64,000 nucleotides of DNA from assembly GCF_000238355.1 (NCBI RefSeq), contig NZ_AHCA01000004.1:248001-312000 (forward strand), written 5' to 3'. This document shows positions 8,555 through 16,990 of this stretch, one piece after another. The translations under genes and the position numbers were made by a program. Numbering within the stretch: the first letter of the stretch is position 1; each line of letters opens with the position of its first letter. The notes beneath the pieces are model-generated. The model saw only the letters and a list, made by a program, of their open reading frames with translations, ran no database searches and was not told where the DNA came from. Source of the DNA: Pseudoalteromonas haloplanktis ATCC 14393. Its GTDB lineage: Bacteria; Pseudomonadota; Gammaproteobacteria; Enterobacterales; Alteromonadaceae.

Positions 8555-10075
8555 TTATTGCCAATAAGGCGGTATTTTATATGACGCTAAACGACTTTGC
8601 TCCATTGCATTAACCAAGAACTCTGATTTTTTTTCTAGCCAGCTTTGGATTTTTGCAAGCTCTTCATCATCCTGCCCAGCGCATAGCTGTTTTAGGTACT
8701 CTAGTGTACTCAGCTCATACATACCGTGTGAAATATCTAACCACGGGATGCGAAACTCACTACGTTCATCTTTTTCAAATAACGCCCCTAAACAGTTACC
8801 ACTGAGTAAGCTATTTTCAAGACGGGTACGTAAATCCAAATAATCTTTTGATGTTAATGTTTTTTGCTCTGGCAGCAATTGGTGAAGGTCTTGCCAGTCT
8901 TTTTCAAAGAGACGATTGGCGATCTCTGCAACCGGTTGCTCGGCAGCTTGAAATTGCACTTGCCCCCAACTTTTACGCCATTGCTTGTCCACCAGCCAAG
9001 TAGTTAAAGACAGTAGTAAACGGTTATAACGAGCACTATGGAACAAACTATTAATATCATCAATGCTCGGTTGTAGTTCTTTTAAGTCATTGATAACTTG
9101 AGTTAACTCTGGCGCACTATTTATTTTCTTATAGTAAGCATGGCGCTTAGAAGTGTAAGTTTTAAGTTGAATCGCATTTTCAACCCAGGCTAACTCACTG
9201 AGTAACCACTTAAGCTCTGTACGTAATGCCTCCGTGGTGCTTTTATCAACAATGTCATCAAACAACCAAAATGTATGGCGAATCAAACTAATGCCATCAG
9301 TTACACGTTTGAGGGTTTTTAAACTAGGTTTGTCAAAGTAGCATTGCTCGTGCTTTTGTACAAAACGAATACCAAAGTCAATGGCAGCTATGAGCGCTTG
9401 CTCCTGCGTCGCATTTTTAGGCAATGAAACAAAGCCTATTGATTTACTTGGCTTGAGCGGTTTATTGTCTGCTAAGCGATAGCCACGAGCCGCCTTAGAG
9501 TATAGACCTAATCGAATATTACTTTGGCTAACCAGTTTATCCGCTAAAGAAAACAATTCATCGCGGCTGCCTTCTATAAGTTCTATTTCTAGTTCACAGA
9601 TAGGTTCCATCAAACCTGATGCTGAGACTTCACCTTTATCTTGTACAACTTCAATTTTGGCACCATTTTCTGTTTCAATCAGCCAAGTACGACGGATAAA
9701 GTTTGTACTAAAAATAGGATAAAGATTCGCAGCAATCGCGCTCACTTGCATACCATGAGGCCAGATACTAGCATCAAAGGCTGCAATATTTGGACGGTTA
9801 CTCTCAAGTGGTAAGTTATATTCAGGTCGTTGATGTAACCCCCCTACAACGTCTCCTGCAAGCTTAATTGTCTGCTCGCATTGGTTATCCGCACAACGGG
9901 TTCGAAAACCAATATCAAGCGCTCTTAATTCACGACTTGGCGTGTCAAAGTACGCATTTTGCAAACTACGAGAAGGCTTGTTGGTAACGGTTTTTGCAAA
10001 TTGAGTTATTAATGCGGGGATCAGTGGAATTACGGCGTCTGACACCAAAAACTTCAGTTCTATCTCAGTATCCAT
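8555..10075 (-). CDS. ygiF: CYTH-CHAD inorganic triphosphatase (YgiF-like)
   Basis: A 506-residue cytoplasmic protein. The N-terminal CYTH domain carries the diagnostic ExExK motif at residues 4-8 (EIELK), with further acidic and basic strands up to about 200 (CELEIELIEG). The C-terminal half is a helical CHAD domain, which is thought to bind polyphosphate. E. coli YgiF hydrolyses inorganic tripolyphosphate. This version is about 70 residues longer than the E. coli one. It is divergent from the SH3-domain gene ygiM, which is also its neighbour in enterobacteria. Confidence 0.85.
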   Translation of the reverse strand: MDTEIELKFLVSDAVIPLIPALITQFAKTVTNKPSRSLQNAYFDTPSRELRALDIGFRTRCADNQCEQTIKLAGDVVGGLHQRPEYNLPLESNRPNIAAFDASIWPHGMQVSAIAANLYPIFSTNFIRRTWLIETENGAKIEVVQDKGEVSASGLMEPICELEIELIEGSRDELFSLADKLVSQSNIRLGLYSKAARGYRLADNKPLKPSKSIGFVSLPKNATQEQALIAAIDFGIRFVQKHEQCYFDKPSLKTLKRVTDGISLIRHTFWLFDDIVDKSTTEALRTELKWLLSELAWVENAIQLKTYTSKRHAYYKKINSAPELTQVINDLKELQPSIDDINSLFHSARYNRLLLSLTTWLVDKQWRKSWGQVQFQAAEQPVAEIANRLFEKDWQDLHQLLPEQKTLTSKDYLDLRTRLENSLLSGNCLGALFEKDERSEFRIPWLDISHGMYELSTLEYLKQLCAGQDDEELAKIQSWLEKKSEFLVNAMEQSRLASYKIPPYWQ

Positions 10076-10289
10076 TAGGCTTGAGGATTACCTTTAAAAT
10101 AAATGAGAGCTCAAAATAAACAAAGCTGCCCGACATTGCAAATTTTTTAGCTGATTTGAATCTATAAACAGTAGCAGTGATTACAATATCAACCTTGCTA
10201 TTGGCGCGTTAAATCCATACTATCTCAAGACTTAACTATGAATAATACGATTGCTGTCCCACAGACGGTTACATTAACAGGGTAGATTG

Positions 10290-10889
10290 ATGTTAAAACA
10301 TTCTTTATTAACTTTGCTATTTGCAGCGGCCACATTTTTAAGCCACGCTGAAGAAACTAATTCAGCTAGCGATGCAAACACCGCATATATAGTCGATAAC
10401 CTATATACATTTATGCATTCAGGTGCGAGTAAAAATTACCGTATTATTGGCTCTGTTGATGCTGGCACTAAGTTGACGCAATTATCAGCTGAAGAAAATG
10501 GCTTTATCAAAGTGCTTGATGACAAAGAACGTGAAGGTTGGGTTGAGGCTAAATTTGTAACTAAATCTGCAGGTATTCATCAACAGTATCGTACTCTAAG
10601 TGCTGAGATGACATCTATGCAAGAGCAACTGCGCCAAGCACAAATTGAATTACCGCAACTACAAGAGCAAAACCAGACATTAACTGATCAAAATACCGCG
10701 TTGTCGGAACAAATTACTAAATTAAAAAATACCTTAGACGCAGAGCGTACACAAAAACAACAAGCAGGCGCTAAAGAAAAACGTCAACTATTAACTTATG
10801 GTGGCGCGATTGCATTTATTGGTTTGTTCTTAGGTATTATTTTGACCATCGTATTATCACGTCGTAAACGCTACGACGGCTGGGCGTAA
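10290..10889 (+). CDS. ygiM: TIGR04211-type SH3 domain membrane protein (YgiM-like)
   Basis: A 199-residue protein. A signal peptide (residues 1-20, ending SHA-EE) is followed by a bacterial SH3 domain around 30-95 (YTFMHSGASKNYRIIGSVDAGTKL). Then comes a glutamine-rich coiled coil (about 98-152), one membrane helix (168-188) and a short basic tail, RRKRYDG. This order is that of YgiM. It probably anchors in the inner membrane with the SH3 and coiled coil in the periplasm; the binding partner is unknown. The ATG at 10290 is preferred to the TTG one codon upstream. It is closed by a clear terminator. Confidence 0.85.
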   Translation: MLKHSLLTLLFAAATFLSHAEETNSASDANTAYIVDNLYTFMHSGASKNYRIIGSVDAGTKLTQLSAEENGFIKVLDDKEREGWVEAKFVTKSAGIHQQYRTLSAEMTSMQEQLRQAQIELPQLQEQNQTLTDQNTALSEQITKLKNTLDAERTQKQQAGAKEKRQLLTYGGAIAFIGLFLGIILTIVLSRRKRYDGWA

Positions 10890-10919
10890 TAAATAATCAC
10901 GATATGTGATACACAAAAA

Positions 10920-10940
10920 GCACCTTTTGGTGCTTTTTTT
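10920..10940 (+). terminator. Intrinsic terminator of ygiM
   Basis: GCACC-TTTT-GGTGC preceded by A5 and followed by seven T, 30 bases after the stop codon. Confidence 0.9.
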
Positions 10941-10942
10941 GT

Positions 10943-10986
10943 GCGCGGGGTAAATCACGCCCCTGTAGGTCGTCATTTATGGCGAC
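10943..10986. repeat. Two adjacent REP-like elements
   Basis: A decayed minus-strand copy (about 10943-10966, GCGTGATTTACCCCGC) abuts a good plus-strand copy at 10965-10986: GTAG, then GTCGTCA-TTTA-TGGCGAC. The second is the inverted counterpart of the copy at 5041-5062. Confidence 0.65.
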
Positions 10987-11088
10987 AATAGCTATTTTAC
11001 CACTGAAGGCGCGCTGCACAGAGGAACTCAACTAAAAGCATCACTATCTCTTATTTCTTCTCGGTCTTCTCGGTGGTGAATTAATCAT

Positions 11089-11132
11089 GCGCGGGGTAAA
11101 CCCGCGCCTACGCATTGGTAGCTGTGAGTTTA
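11089..11132. repeat. REP-like element and decayed partner
   Basis: The minus-strand copy at 11089-11111 starts GTAG and has a perfect 7-bp stem GCGCGGG/CCCGCGC with a 5-nt loop. Directly after it, a plus-strand GTAGCTGTGAGTTTA (from 11118) looks like a copy whose right arm was lost. It may reach into the last codons of the putR-like gene. Confidence 0.65.
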
Positions 11133-11135
11133 AAT

Positions 11136-11618
11136 TTAAGTATCCAGCCTCAAGCCTGTATCTTGTTTTATCTTTTCTATCACCATATAAGTATGGTGTG
11201 TACCAACTCCTGGTATATCAACTAAGTCCCCTAACACTTGGCGATATTCGTCCATGTCGCAAACACGAATTTTTAATAAATAATCATAACCACCTGCGAC
11301 CATGTCACATTCAACCACTTGTTTAATTCTTAAAATATGTTCACGGAATACTTTAAACACAGCAGTATTTGAAGTCACTAGTGACACTTGTACGTGCGCG
11401 ACTAAGCTCTGATTAAGCTTGGCTTCGCTAAGCTTAGCAAAGTAGCCTTCAATATAGCCTTCTTGCTCAAGTCGTTTTACTCGGTCAAGACAAGGGCTGG
11501 GGCTTAAATTAACCTGCTTTGCGAGGTTAACATTAGAAATTCTGCCGTTTTTTTGCAGAACGTCTAAAATTGCTAAATCAATGCGATCTAGCAGGCGTAA
11601 TCTATTGGAACTTGTCAT
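11136..11618 (-). CDS. putR: Lrp/AsnC-family regulator, probable PutR
   Basis: A 160-residue transcription regulator. An N-terminal winged helix-turn-helix (about 8-60: LDRIDLAILDVLQKNGRISNV, then LAKQVNLSPSPCLDRVKRLE) is followed by a C-terminal RAM ligand-binding domain (about 75-155, with CDMVAGGYDYLLKI). It is divergent from putA across a 170-bp region that holds an Lrp-like palindrome. In proteobacteria whose PutA lacks a DNA-binding domain, a divergent Lrp-type protein commonly activates putA in response to proline. That inference gives the name; the ligand is not shown by the sequence. Confidence 0.8.
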   Translation of the reverse strand: MTSSNRLRLLDRIDLAILDVLQKNGRISNVNLAKQVNLSPSPCLDRVKRLEQEGYIEGYFAKLSEAKLNQSLVAHVQVSLVTSNTAVFKVFREHILRIKQVVECDMVAGGYDYLLKIRVCDMDEYRQVLGDLVDIPGVGTHHTYMVIEKIKQDTGLRLDT

Positions 11619-11683
11619 AACAGAATTTTATGCGGATAAGTTTAAGGTATGCCCTGTAAATTATCGTAAAACGCCAAATTTAA

Positions 11684-11700
11684 CCAGCATATTCTGCTGG
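11684..11700. promoter_or_regulatory. Lrp-type operator between putR and putA
   Basis: CAGCATATTCTGCTG (11685-11699) matches the Lrp consensus YAGHAWATTWTDCTR at 14 of 15 positions, and the palindrome extends one base each side (CCAGCA-TATTC-TGCTGG). It lies 66 bp from the putR start and 89 bp from the putA start. Confidence 0.7.
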
Positions 11701-11740
11701 ATTTTAATTAGAATGCACGCATTACAGACATGATAATCGA

Positions 11741-11762
11741 GTAGCTACTTTAGTTTAGCTAC
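11741..11762 (+). promoter_or_regulatory. Inverted repeat in the putA upstream region
   Basis: GTAGCTA and TAGCTAC separated by 8 bases, ending 26 bp before the putA ATG. It could be a leader hairpin or a second operator; there is no T-run, so it is not a terminator. Confidence 0.35.
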
Positions 11763-11788
11763 AAGACTCCACACATCAGAGGTTACTT

Positions 11789-14700
11789 ATGTTATTCAAC
11801 GGCGATTTGACAACAACGTGTCCAATTCGACAAAAAATCCGTGACTTTTACCGCATTGATGAGAATGCCGTAATTGATCATATTTTACCACTGGCCGAAG
11901 TAGGCGTTAAAGCCCGTAGCCGTGCATGGGAACGTGCGCGTCAAATAGTTCATAACATTCGTCGTGATCAAGATGGTCAAAGCGGTGTTGATGCACTACT
12001 CAATGAGTTTTCACTCTCTAGTGAAGAAGGTGTGGTACTAATGTGTTTGGCTGAAGCCCTGCTACGTGTGCCAGATAAAGCCACTCAAGATACCCTCATT
12101 CGCGATAAGCTTGCTAAAGGCGATTGGAGCTCTCACTTAGGTAGCAGTGACTCTTTATTTGTAAACGCTTCTTCTTGGGGCTTATTAGTAACCGGTAAAA
12201 TGGTTAGCTACACAGACAAAACCAAAGAGCAGCAATTTGGTGTCTTGAAAAAGACCATTGGTCGTTTAGGTGAGCCGGTAATTCGTAAGTCAGTAAACTT
12301 TGCTATGAAGATCATGGGTAAACAGTTTGTAATGGGTCGCACCATTGACGAAGCGATTGAACGCGCTGCTGAAAAAGAGCAAAAAGGTTATGTATATTCA
12401 TACGATATGCTAGGCGAAGGCGCTCGCACCATGAAAGATGCCGAGCGTTACTTCAATAGCTATATGAATGCGATTCATGCAATTGGCAAAGCAGCTAATG
12501 GCCGTGGTCCAATTAAAAGCCCTGGTATTTCAGTTAAACTCTCTGCTATTCACCCGCGTTACGAATTCACTCATCGTGAACGCGTCATGGCTGAAATTGT
12601 GCCTAAGCTAAAAGAGCTGGCATTAGTTGCAAAAAGCTATGACATCGGCTTTACCGTTGATGCCGAAGAAGCTGACCGTTTAGATATCTCACTTGATGTA
12701 ATTGAAGCGGTATTTAGCGATGATGACCTAGCAGGTTGGAATGGCTTTGGTTTAGCCGTTCAAGCCTATCAAAAACGTGCTATTTTCGTTATTGAGTGGT
12801 TAACTAACCTTGCTAGCCGTGTTGATCGCAAACTCATGGTGCGCCTAGTAAAAGGTGCGTACTGGGATACAGAAATCAAAACCACACAACAAGATGGCTT
12901 AGATCACTACCCAGTATTTACCCGTAAAGCCACAACGGATGTATCTTACAAAGCGTGTGCAATCAAATTACTTGAAGCGCGCGATGTACTATACCCACAA
13001 TTTGCCACGCACAATGCTTACACTGCGGCCACTATTTTAGAAGTCGCAAAAGGTGACAATCAAGGGTTTGAATTCCAACGTCTACACGGTATGGGTGAAT
13101 CATTATTCGACCAAATCGTCACTGAAGAAAAAATTCAGTGTCGTGTATATGCCCCAGTGGGTCAACACGAAGACTTATTGGCATACTTAGTGCGTCGTTT
13201 ACTTGAGAACGGTGCAAACTCATCGTTTGTAAATGCGATTGTTGATACCACTAAGCCGGTAGAATCATTATTACCTGATCCGGTAGAAACACTGCAAGGC
13301 TTACGTAATAAGTACAATACCCAAATCAAGATGCCTATTGATCTATACGGCGCAGAACGTGCTAATTCAAAAGGTATGGACTTAACTGATATCAATGCTA
13401 TTACGCCGTTTAAGGAAAACCTTGATAACTGGTTTGCTGAGCATCGCATTAGCGAAAACGATGTTCCTGAAGGTTCAATTGCAGTAAAAAACCCTGCAAA
13501 CCATAAAGAAATCATCGGCCATGTTAAATTACAAAACAGTGACGACATGCTAGCGCTATTAGCAAATGCTGAAGCAGCTTTTGAGTCTTGGTCACAAACG
13601 CCAGTGAAAGAACGTGCTAACTTACTTCGCCGCATCGCTGACATTTTAGAGCGTCATCACGATGAGCTTGTCGCAATCTGTATCAAAGAAGCTGGTAAAG
13701 TAGCCCAAGACGGTATTGACGAAGTACGTGAAGCCGTTGATTTTTGTCGTTACTACGCAGCTCGTGCCGAAGAACTAAGTGAAGATGAGCGCTTTGAAGC
13801 CCGTGGTGTGATCTTATGTATCAGCCCGTGGAACTTCCCACTAGCTATCTTCTTAGGTCAAGTGGCTGCTGCAATCGTCACCGGTAATACGGTTATCGCT
13901 AAACCTGCCGAGCAAACCAGCTATATTGCACTTCGCACTATTGAGCTAATGTTATCAGTAGGTTTGCCTGAACATGTGGTACAGCCTGTTATCGCTCGTG
14001 GTAGTGAAGTGGGTAAAACCATCGTTCCTGATGAGCGTATTCAAGCTGTGATGTTCACCGGTTCAACAGAAACGGGCACATTAATTTCACAAACTTTAGC
14101 TGCTCGTAACGATATCCAAGTACCATTGATCGCCGAAACCGGTGGTCAAAACTGTATGATCGTCGATTCAACTGCGCTCCCTGAGCAAGTTGTTGACGAC
14201 GTAATTAGTTCCGGTTTCCAAAGTGCCGGTCAACGTTGTTCTGCGCTTCGCGTATTATTTTTACAAGAAGACATTGCTGATGGCGTAATTGATATGATCA
14301 AAGGCGCGCTAAAAGAGTTACACGTTGGCGATCCATCATTACTATCTACTGATATTGGTCCGGTGATCGATGAAAAAGCCCAGAAGAACTTAAACGAACA
14401 CGTTGAGTACTTAAAAGGCAACGCAACGCTGCATTATGAGTGTAAAATTCCTGATAACAGTGAAAATGGTGCGTACTTCTTTGCGCCACGCTTATATGAA
14501 ATCAAAGACTTGTCAGTGCTTAAGCGCGAAGTATTTGGCCCATGCGTACACATTATTCGTTTTAAAGGCTCAGAACTTGATAGCGTAATTGACCAAGTTA
14601 ACAATACTGGCTTTGGTTTAACTATGGGTATCCACTCTCGCATCGAAGAGCGTTGTGAATACCTAGCGAAAATGTCTCGTGCTGGTAACGTCTACGTTAA

Positions 14701-15592
14701 CCGCAATATGATTGGTGCAATCGTTGGTGTGCAACCATTTGGTGGCCGTGGCCTATCAGGCACAGGTCCTAAAGCCGGTGGCCCTAACTATTTAACTCGT
14801 TTAGTTAAAGAAAAAGCATCGCCAGAAAACGTGCAAATGACTAACTTAACCCCAGACGAACTCGACACTCACCACTATTCAGGTGCTGCCGAGCAAGTTG
14901 AAAAGTTAATGACTAACTCAATGCGCGACGAAAAGATCTGGCGTGCAACACCACTGAATGACCGTGTGTCTGCAGTACGTCAGTTGCTTGCTAAAGTAGC
15001 AACGGTAGATATCATTGATGAGCTAGCTGACGATTTAGCGTTAACGCTTGCTGATGCACGCGCACAGCTTAACCGTCTTGAAAAACACATGCGTAAATTT
15101 ACTACGCTGCCGGGGCCTACGGGTGAATCAAACACTCTACACCTTGAAGCGCGTGGTTGTGTGGTATGTTACGCCGATAAGAGCACCTCGTTTAACTTCT
15201 GGGCTATTTCGATCATCACCGCACTTGCTGCGGGTAATACCGTGATCACTGTAGCATCAGAGTTGTTCTATGACGAAGCTGTCGCGTTTAAAGATAAATT
15301 TATCTCAACGGGTATTGCTGAAGGTGTATTCCAAGTAGCTAAACCAAATCAGTTACAAGCTATTTTGGCGCACCCTCATTTAGCAGGAGCCGTGGTTGCC
15401 GCTCGTTCTTCTCGCTTAGGCTACTTCAGCCAACAGCTAGCACAACGTAAAGGCGCTATCTTGCCAGTGATCAGTTCTGAGTACTACGACACCTTAATTA
15501 AGCGTCTAGTAACAGAAAAGACCATTAGTATCGATACCACCGCATCTGGTGGTAACACATCACTAATGACACTCGTTGAAGACGACGAATAA
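11789..15592 (+). CDS. putA: Bifunctional proline dehydrogenase / P5C dehydrogenase
   Basis: Oxidises proline to glutamate in two steps, with FAD and then NAD as acceptors. The product is 1267 residues. It begins directly with the helical arm (MLFNGDLTTTCPIRQKIRDF) and has no N-terminal ribbon-helix-helix domain, so it should not repress itself. The proline dehydrogenase barrel spans about 180-480 (LMVRLVKGAYWD, RLHGMGES). The aldehyde dehydrogenase spans about 560-1010 (CISPWNFPLAIF; catalytic Cys near 817 in GQRCSALR). A C-terminal ALDH-superfamily-like domain follows (CVVCYADKSTSFNFWAISII onward), as in long type-B PutA. The ribosome site is AGAGG. It is divergent from putR and has its own terminator. 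Confidence 0.96.
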   Translation: MLFNGDLTTTCPIRQKIRDFYRIDENAVIDHILPLAEVGVKARSRAWERARQIVHNIRRDQDGQSGVDALLNEFSLSSEEGVVLMCLAEALLRVPDKATQDTLIRDKLAKGDWSSHLGSSDSLFVNASSWGLLVTGKMVSYTDKTKEQQFGVLKKTIGRLGEPVIRKSVNFAMKIMGKQFVMGRTIDEAIERAAEKEQKGYVYSYDMLGEGARTMKDAERYFNSYMNAIHAIGKAANGRGPIKSPGISVKLSAIHPRYEFTHRERVMAEIVPKLKELALVAKSYDIGFTVDAEEADRLDISLDVIEAVFSDDDLAGWNGFGLAVQAYQKRAIFVIEWLTNLASRVDRKLMVRLVKGAYWDTEIKTTQQDGLDHYPVFTRKATTDVSYKACAIKLLEARDVLYPQFATHNAYTAATILEVAKGDNQGFEFQRLHGMGESLFDQIVTEEKIQCRVYAPVGQHEDLLAYLVRRLLENGANSSFVNAIVDTTKPVESLLPDPVETLQGLRNKYNTQIKMPIDLYGAERANSKGMDLTDINAITPFKENLDNWFAEHRISENDVPEGSIAVKNPANHKEIIGHVKLQNSDDMLALLANAEAAFESWSQTPVKERANLLRRIADILERHHDELVAICIKEAGKVAQDGIDEVREAVDFCRYYAARAEELSEDERFEARGVILCISPWNFPLAIFLGQVAAAIVTGNTVIAKPAEQTSYIALRTIELMLSVGLPEHVVQPVIARGSEVGKTIVPDERIQAVMFTGSTETGTLISQTLAARNDIQVPLIAETGGQNCMIVDSTALPEQVVDDVISSGFQSAGQRCSALRVLFLQEDIADGVIDMIKGALKELHVGDPSLLSTDIGPVIDEKAQKNLNEHVEYLKGNATLHYECKIPDNSENGAYFFAPRLYEIKDLSVLKREVFGPCVHIIRFKGSELDSVIDQVNNTGFGLTMGIHSRIEERCEYLAKMSRAGNVYVNRNMIGAIVGVQPFGGRGLSGTGPKAGGPNYLTRLVKEKASPENVQMTNLTPDELDTHHYSGAAEQVEKLMTNSMRDEKIWRATPLNDRVSAVRQLLAKVATVDIIDELADDLALTLADARAQLNRLEKHMRKFTTLPGPTGESNTLHLEARGCVVCYADKSTSFNFWAISIITALAAGNTVITVASELFYDEAVAFKDKFISTGIAEGVFQVAKPNQLQAILAHPHLAGAVVAARSSRLGYFSQQLAQRKGAILPVISSEYYDTLIKRLVTEKTISIDTTASGGNTSLMTLVEDDE

Positions 15593-15610
15593 AGAGTCTT
15601 AAACAACAAA

Positions 15611-15635
15611 AGGGCGCTATTTAGCGCCCTTTTTG
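15611..15635 (+). terminator. Intrinsic terminator of putA
   Basis: An 8-bp stem AGGGCGCT/AGCGCCCT with a 4-nt loop and a T-run, 18 bases after the putA stop. Confidence 0.92.
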
Positions 15636-15699
15636 CTACTTATCTATCAAAAAATTTGCTAGTTTTATAACTCTGTAATTTTTTATTGAAGTAGATACA

Positions 15700-16896
15700 T
15701 TGAAAATAATCCCAATCAATCAACTTGTGCCTGGTATGTTTGTACACAGCGTAACGAAACAAACGGGTAAAATAAAAATTAAAAAGCAAGGTTGGGTCAA
15801 AACACCAATTGGCGTGCAGCAACTAATCAAAGCCGGTATTCTAGAAATAGAAATTGATCCTGATAAAACCATCATTTCGCAAAGTGCACCGGTTACCACT
15901 GATGATGTAAAAGTTGAACCAATAAAACCACGTGATCCATGGCAAACAACACACAGTGTTGAGCAAGAAATGGATAAAGCTTTAAAACTCTACACCGAAG
16001 CTAAGCAATTACAGAGTAAGGCATTTACCGAGATAAAATCAGGTAACAGTATAGATATTGCACCATTTAAAGAGCTTGCCAGTGGCTTTATTGATTCTGT
16101 ATTTCGCAATCAAGACGCCCTAGCCTGCATAACCCGAATGCGCGAAAAAGACACCTATTTGCTTGAGCACTCAATTAATGTATCTATTCTGATCAGTATT
16201 TTTGCCAAACACTTAGGCTTTGACAAAGCGTTGATCGAAGAACTTGCCACCGGCGCGCTATTACATGATATTGGTAAAATTCAAATCCCTGACAACATTC
16301 TTAATAAGCCAGGCAAGCTCACCGAAGATGAATATAAAATCATTCAAGATCATGCACTGTTTAGTAAACAAATTTTAGAACAATCAGGTCTCAAAGGTAT
16401 TGCCGTCGATATCGCAGGCTATCATCATGAGCGATTAGACGGCACAGGTTATCCATTTGGCAAACAAGCAAGTGAGATTAGCCAATATGTTCGTATGGCT
16501 TCCATTGTTGATGTGTATGACGCACTTACTGCAGAACGTGTTTATAAAGCAGGTATGGAACCAATAAAAGCCTTTAAAATACTCAAAGACGGATGTCCCG
16601 ATAGTTTTGATGGCGAGTTATTAACTAAGTTTATTCAATGCATTGGTATCCATCCGGTAGGAACGTTAGTTAAGCTCTCCAGTCAAAAGGTCGGCTTAGT
16701 GAGTAAAAGTAACCCTAGCAGCCCACTCAAACCCGTTGTAAAAACCTTTTATAACGCAAAACACGCCCGTTACACTGAGGTAGCTGATATTGATTTAGCG
16801 CATAATCGCACGCAAGATAGTTTAGAAGCGGCGGTAAAACCTGCAGATTTTAATATTGATTTAATTAAATTTTTTAAACATTCAATCTTACCGTAA
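15700..16896 (+). CDS. DUF3391 and HD-GYP domain c-di-GMP phosphodiesterase
   Basis: A 398-residue cytoplasmic protein. The N-terminal DUF3391 (about 1-110, MKIIPINQLVPGMFVHSV) precedes an HD-GYP domain (about 140-320). Metal and catalytic motifs are intact: H189-D190 in LLHDIGK, HHERLDGTGYP from about 242, and VDVYDALTAERVY. The family hydrolyses cyclic di-GMP. The start is a TTG at 15700, chosen because the typical first residues (K-I-P-I-x-Q-L-x-P-G-M-F) follow at once and no better start is near. It is followed after 94 bp by the TonB receptor gene; a functional link to it is not shown. Confidence 0.9.
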   Translation: MKIIPINQLVPGMFVHSVTKQTGKIKIKKQGWVKTPIGVQQLIKAGILEIEIDPDKTIISQSAPVTTDDVKVEPIKPRDPWQTTHSVEQEMDKALKLYTEAKQLQSKAFTEIKSGNSIDIAPFKELASGFIDSVFRNQDALACITRMREKDTYLLEHSINVSILISIFAKHLGFDKALIEELATGALLHDIGKIQIPDNILNKPGKLTEDEYKIIQDHALFSKQILEQSGLKGIAVDIAGYHHERLDGTGYPFGKQASEISQYVRMASIVDVYDALTAERVYKAGMEPIKAFKILKDGCPDSFDGELLTKFIQCIGIHPVGTLVKLSSQKVGLVSKSNPSSPLKPVVKTFYNAKHARYTEVADIDLAHNRTQDSLEAAVKPADFNIDLIKFFKHSILP

Positions 16897-16916
16897 AGAG
16901 TTTTTATAAAAAACTA

Positions 16917-16946
16917 TTCCCAAATATCACCCTTCGTTCGTTTATA
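16917..16946 (+). promoter_or_regulatory. Candidate ECF-sigma promoter of the first TonB receptor gene
   Basis: TTCCCAAA (16917-16924), 14 bases, CGTTTATA (16939-16946). The same two blocks with exactly the same spacing stand before the chitobiase gene (22222-22251). A -10 box with CGT suits FecI-family sigma factors, one of which is encoded at 25133. The ATG follows 44 bases later. Confidence 0.55.
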
Positions 16947-16990
16947 GATTTACAAAGCCAATAATCCATAACAACAACGAAGGGAATACG

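Noticed and set aside
11087..11326. A plus-strand open frame of 79 codons starting in REP repeats and running antisense through the putR-like gene.
   Set aside because: It consists of repeat sequence and the reverse of a well-supported Lrp-family gene.
16930..16984. A 9-bp inverted repeat, CCCTTCGTT (16930-16938) and AACGAAGGG (16976-16984), whose right arm covers the ribosome site of the first TonB receptor gene; it looked like an RNA switch.
   Set aside because: If the shared promoter motif is right, the left arm lies in the spacer before the -10 box and is not transcribed. An RNA hairpin would need a promoter further upstream. It could still be a DNA operator, but there is no evidence for one.
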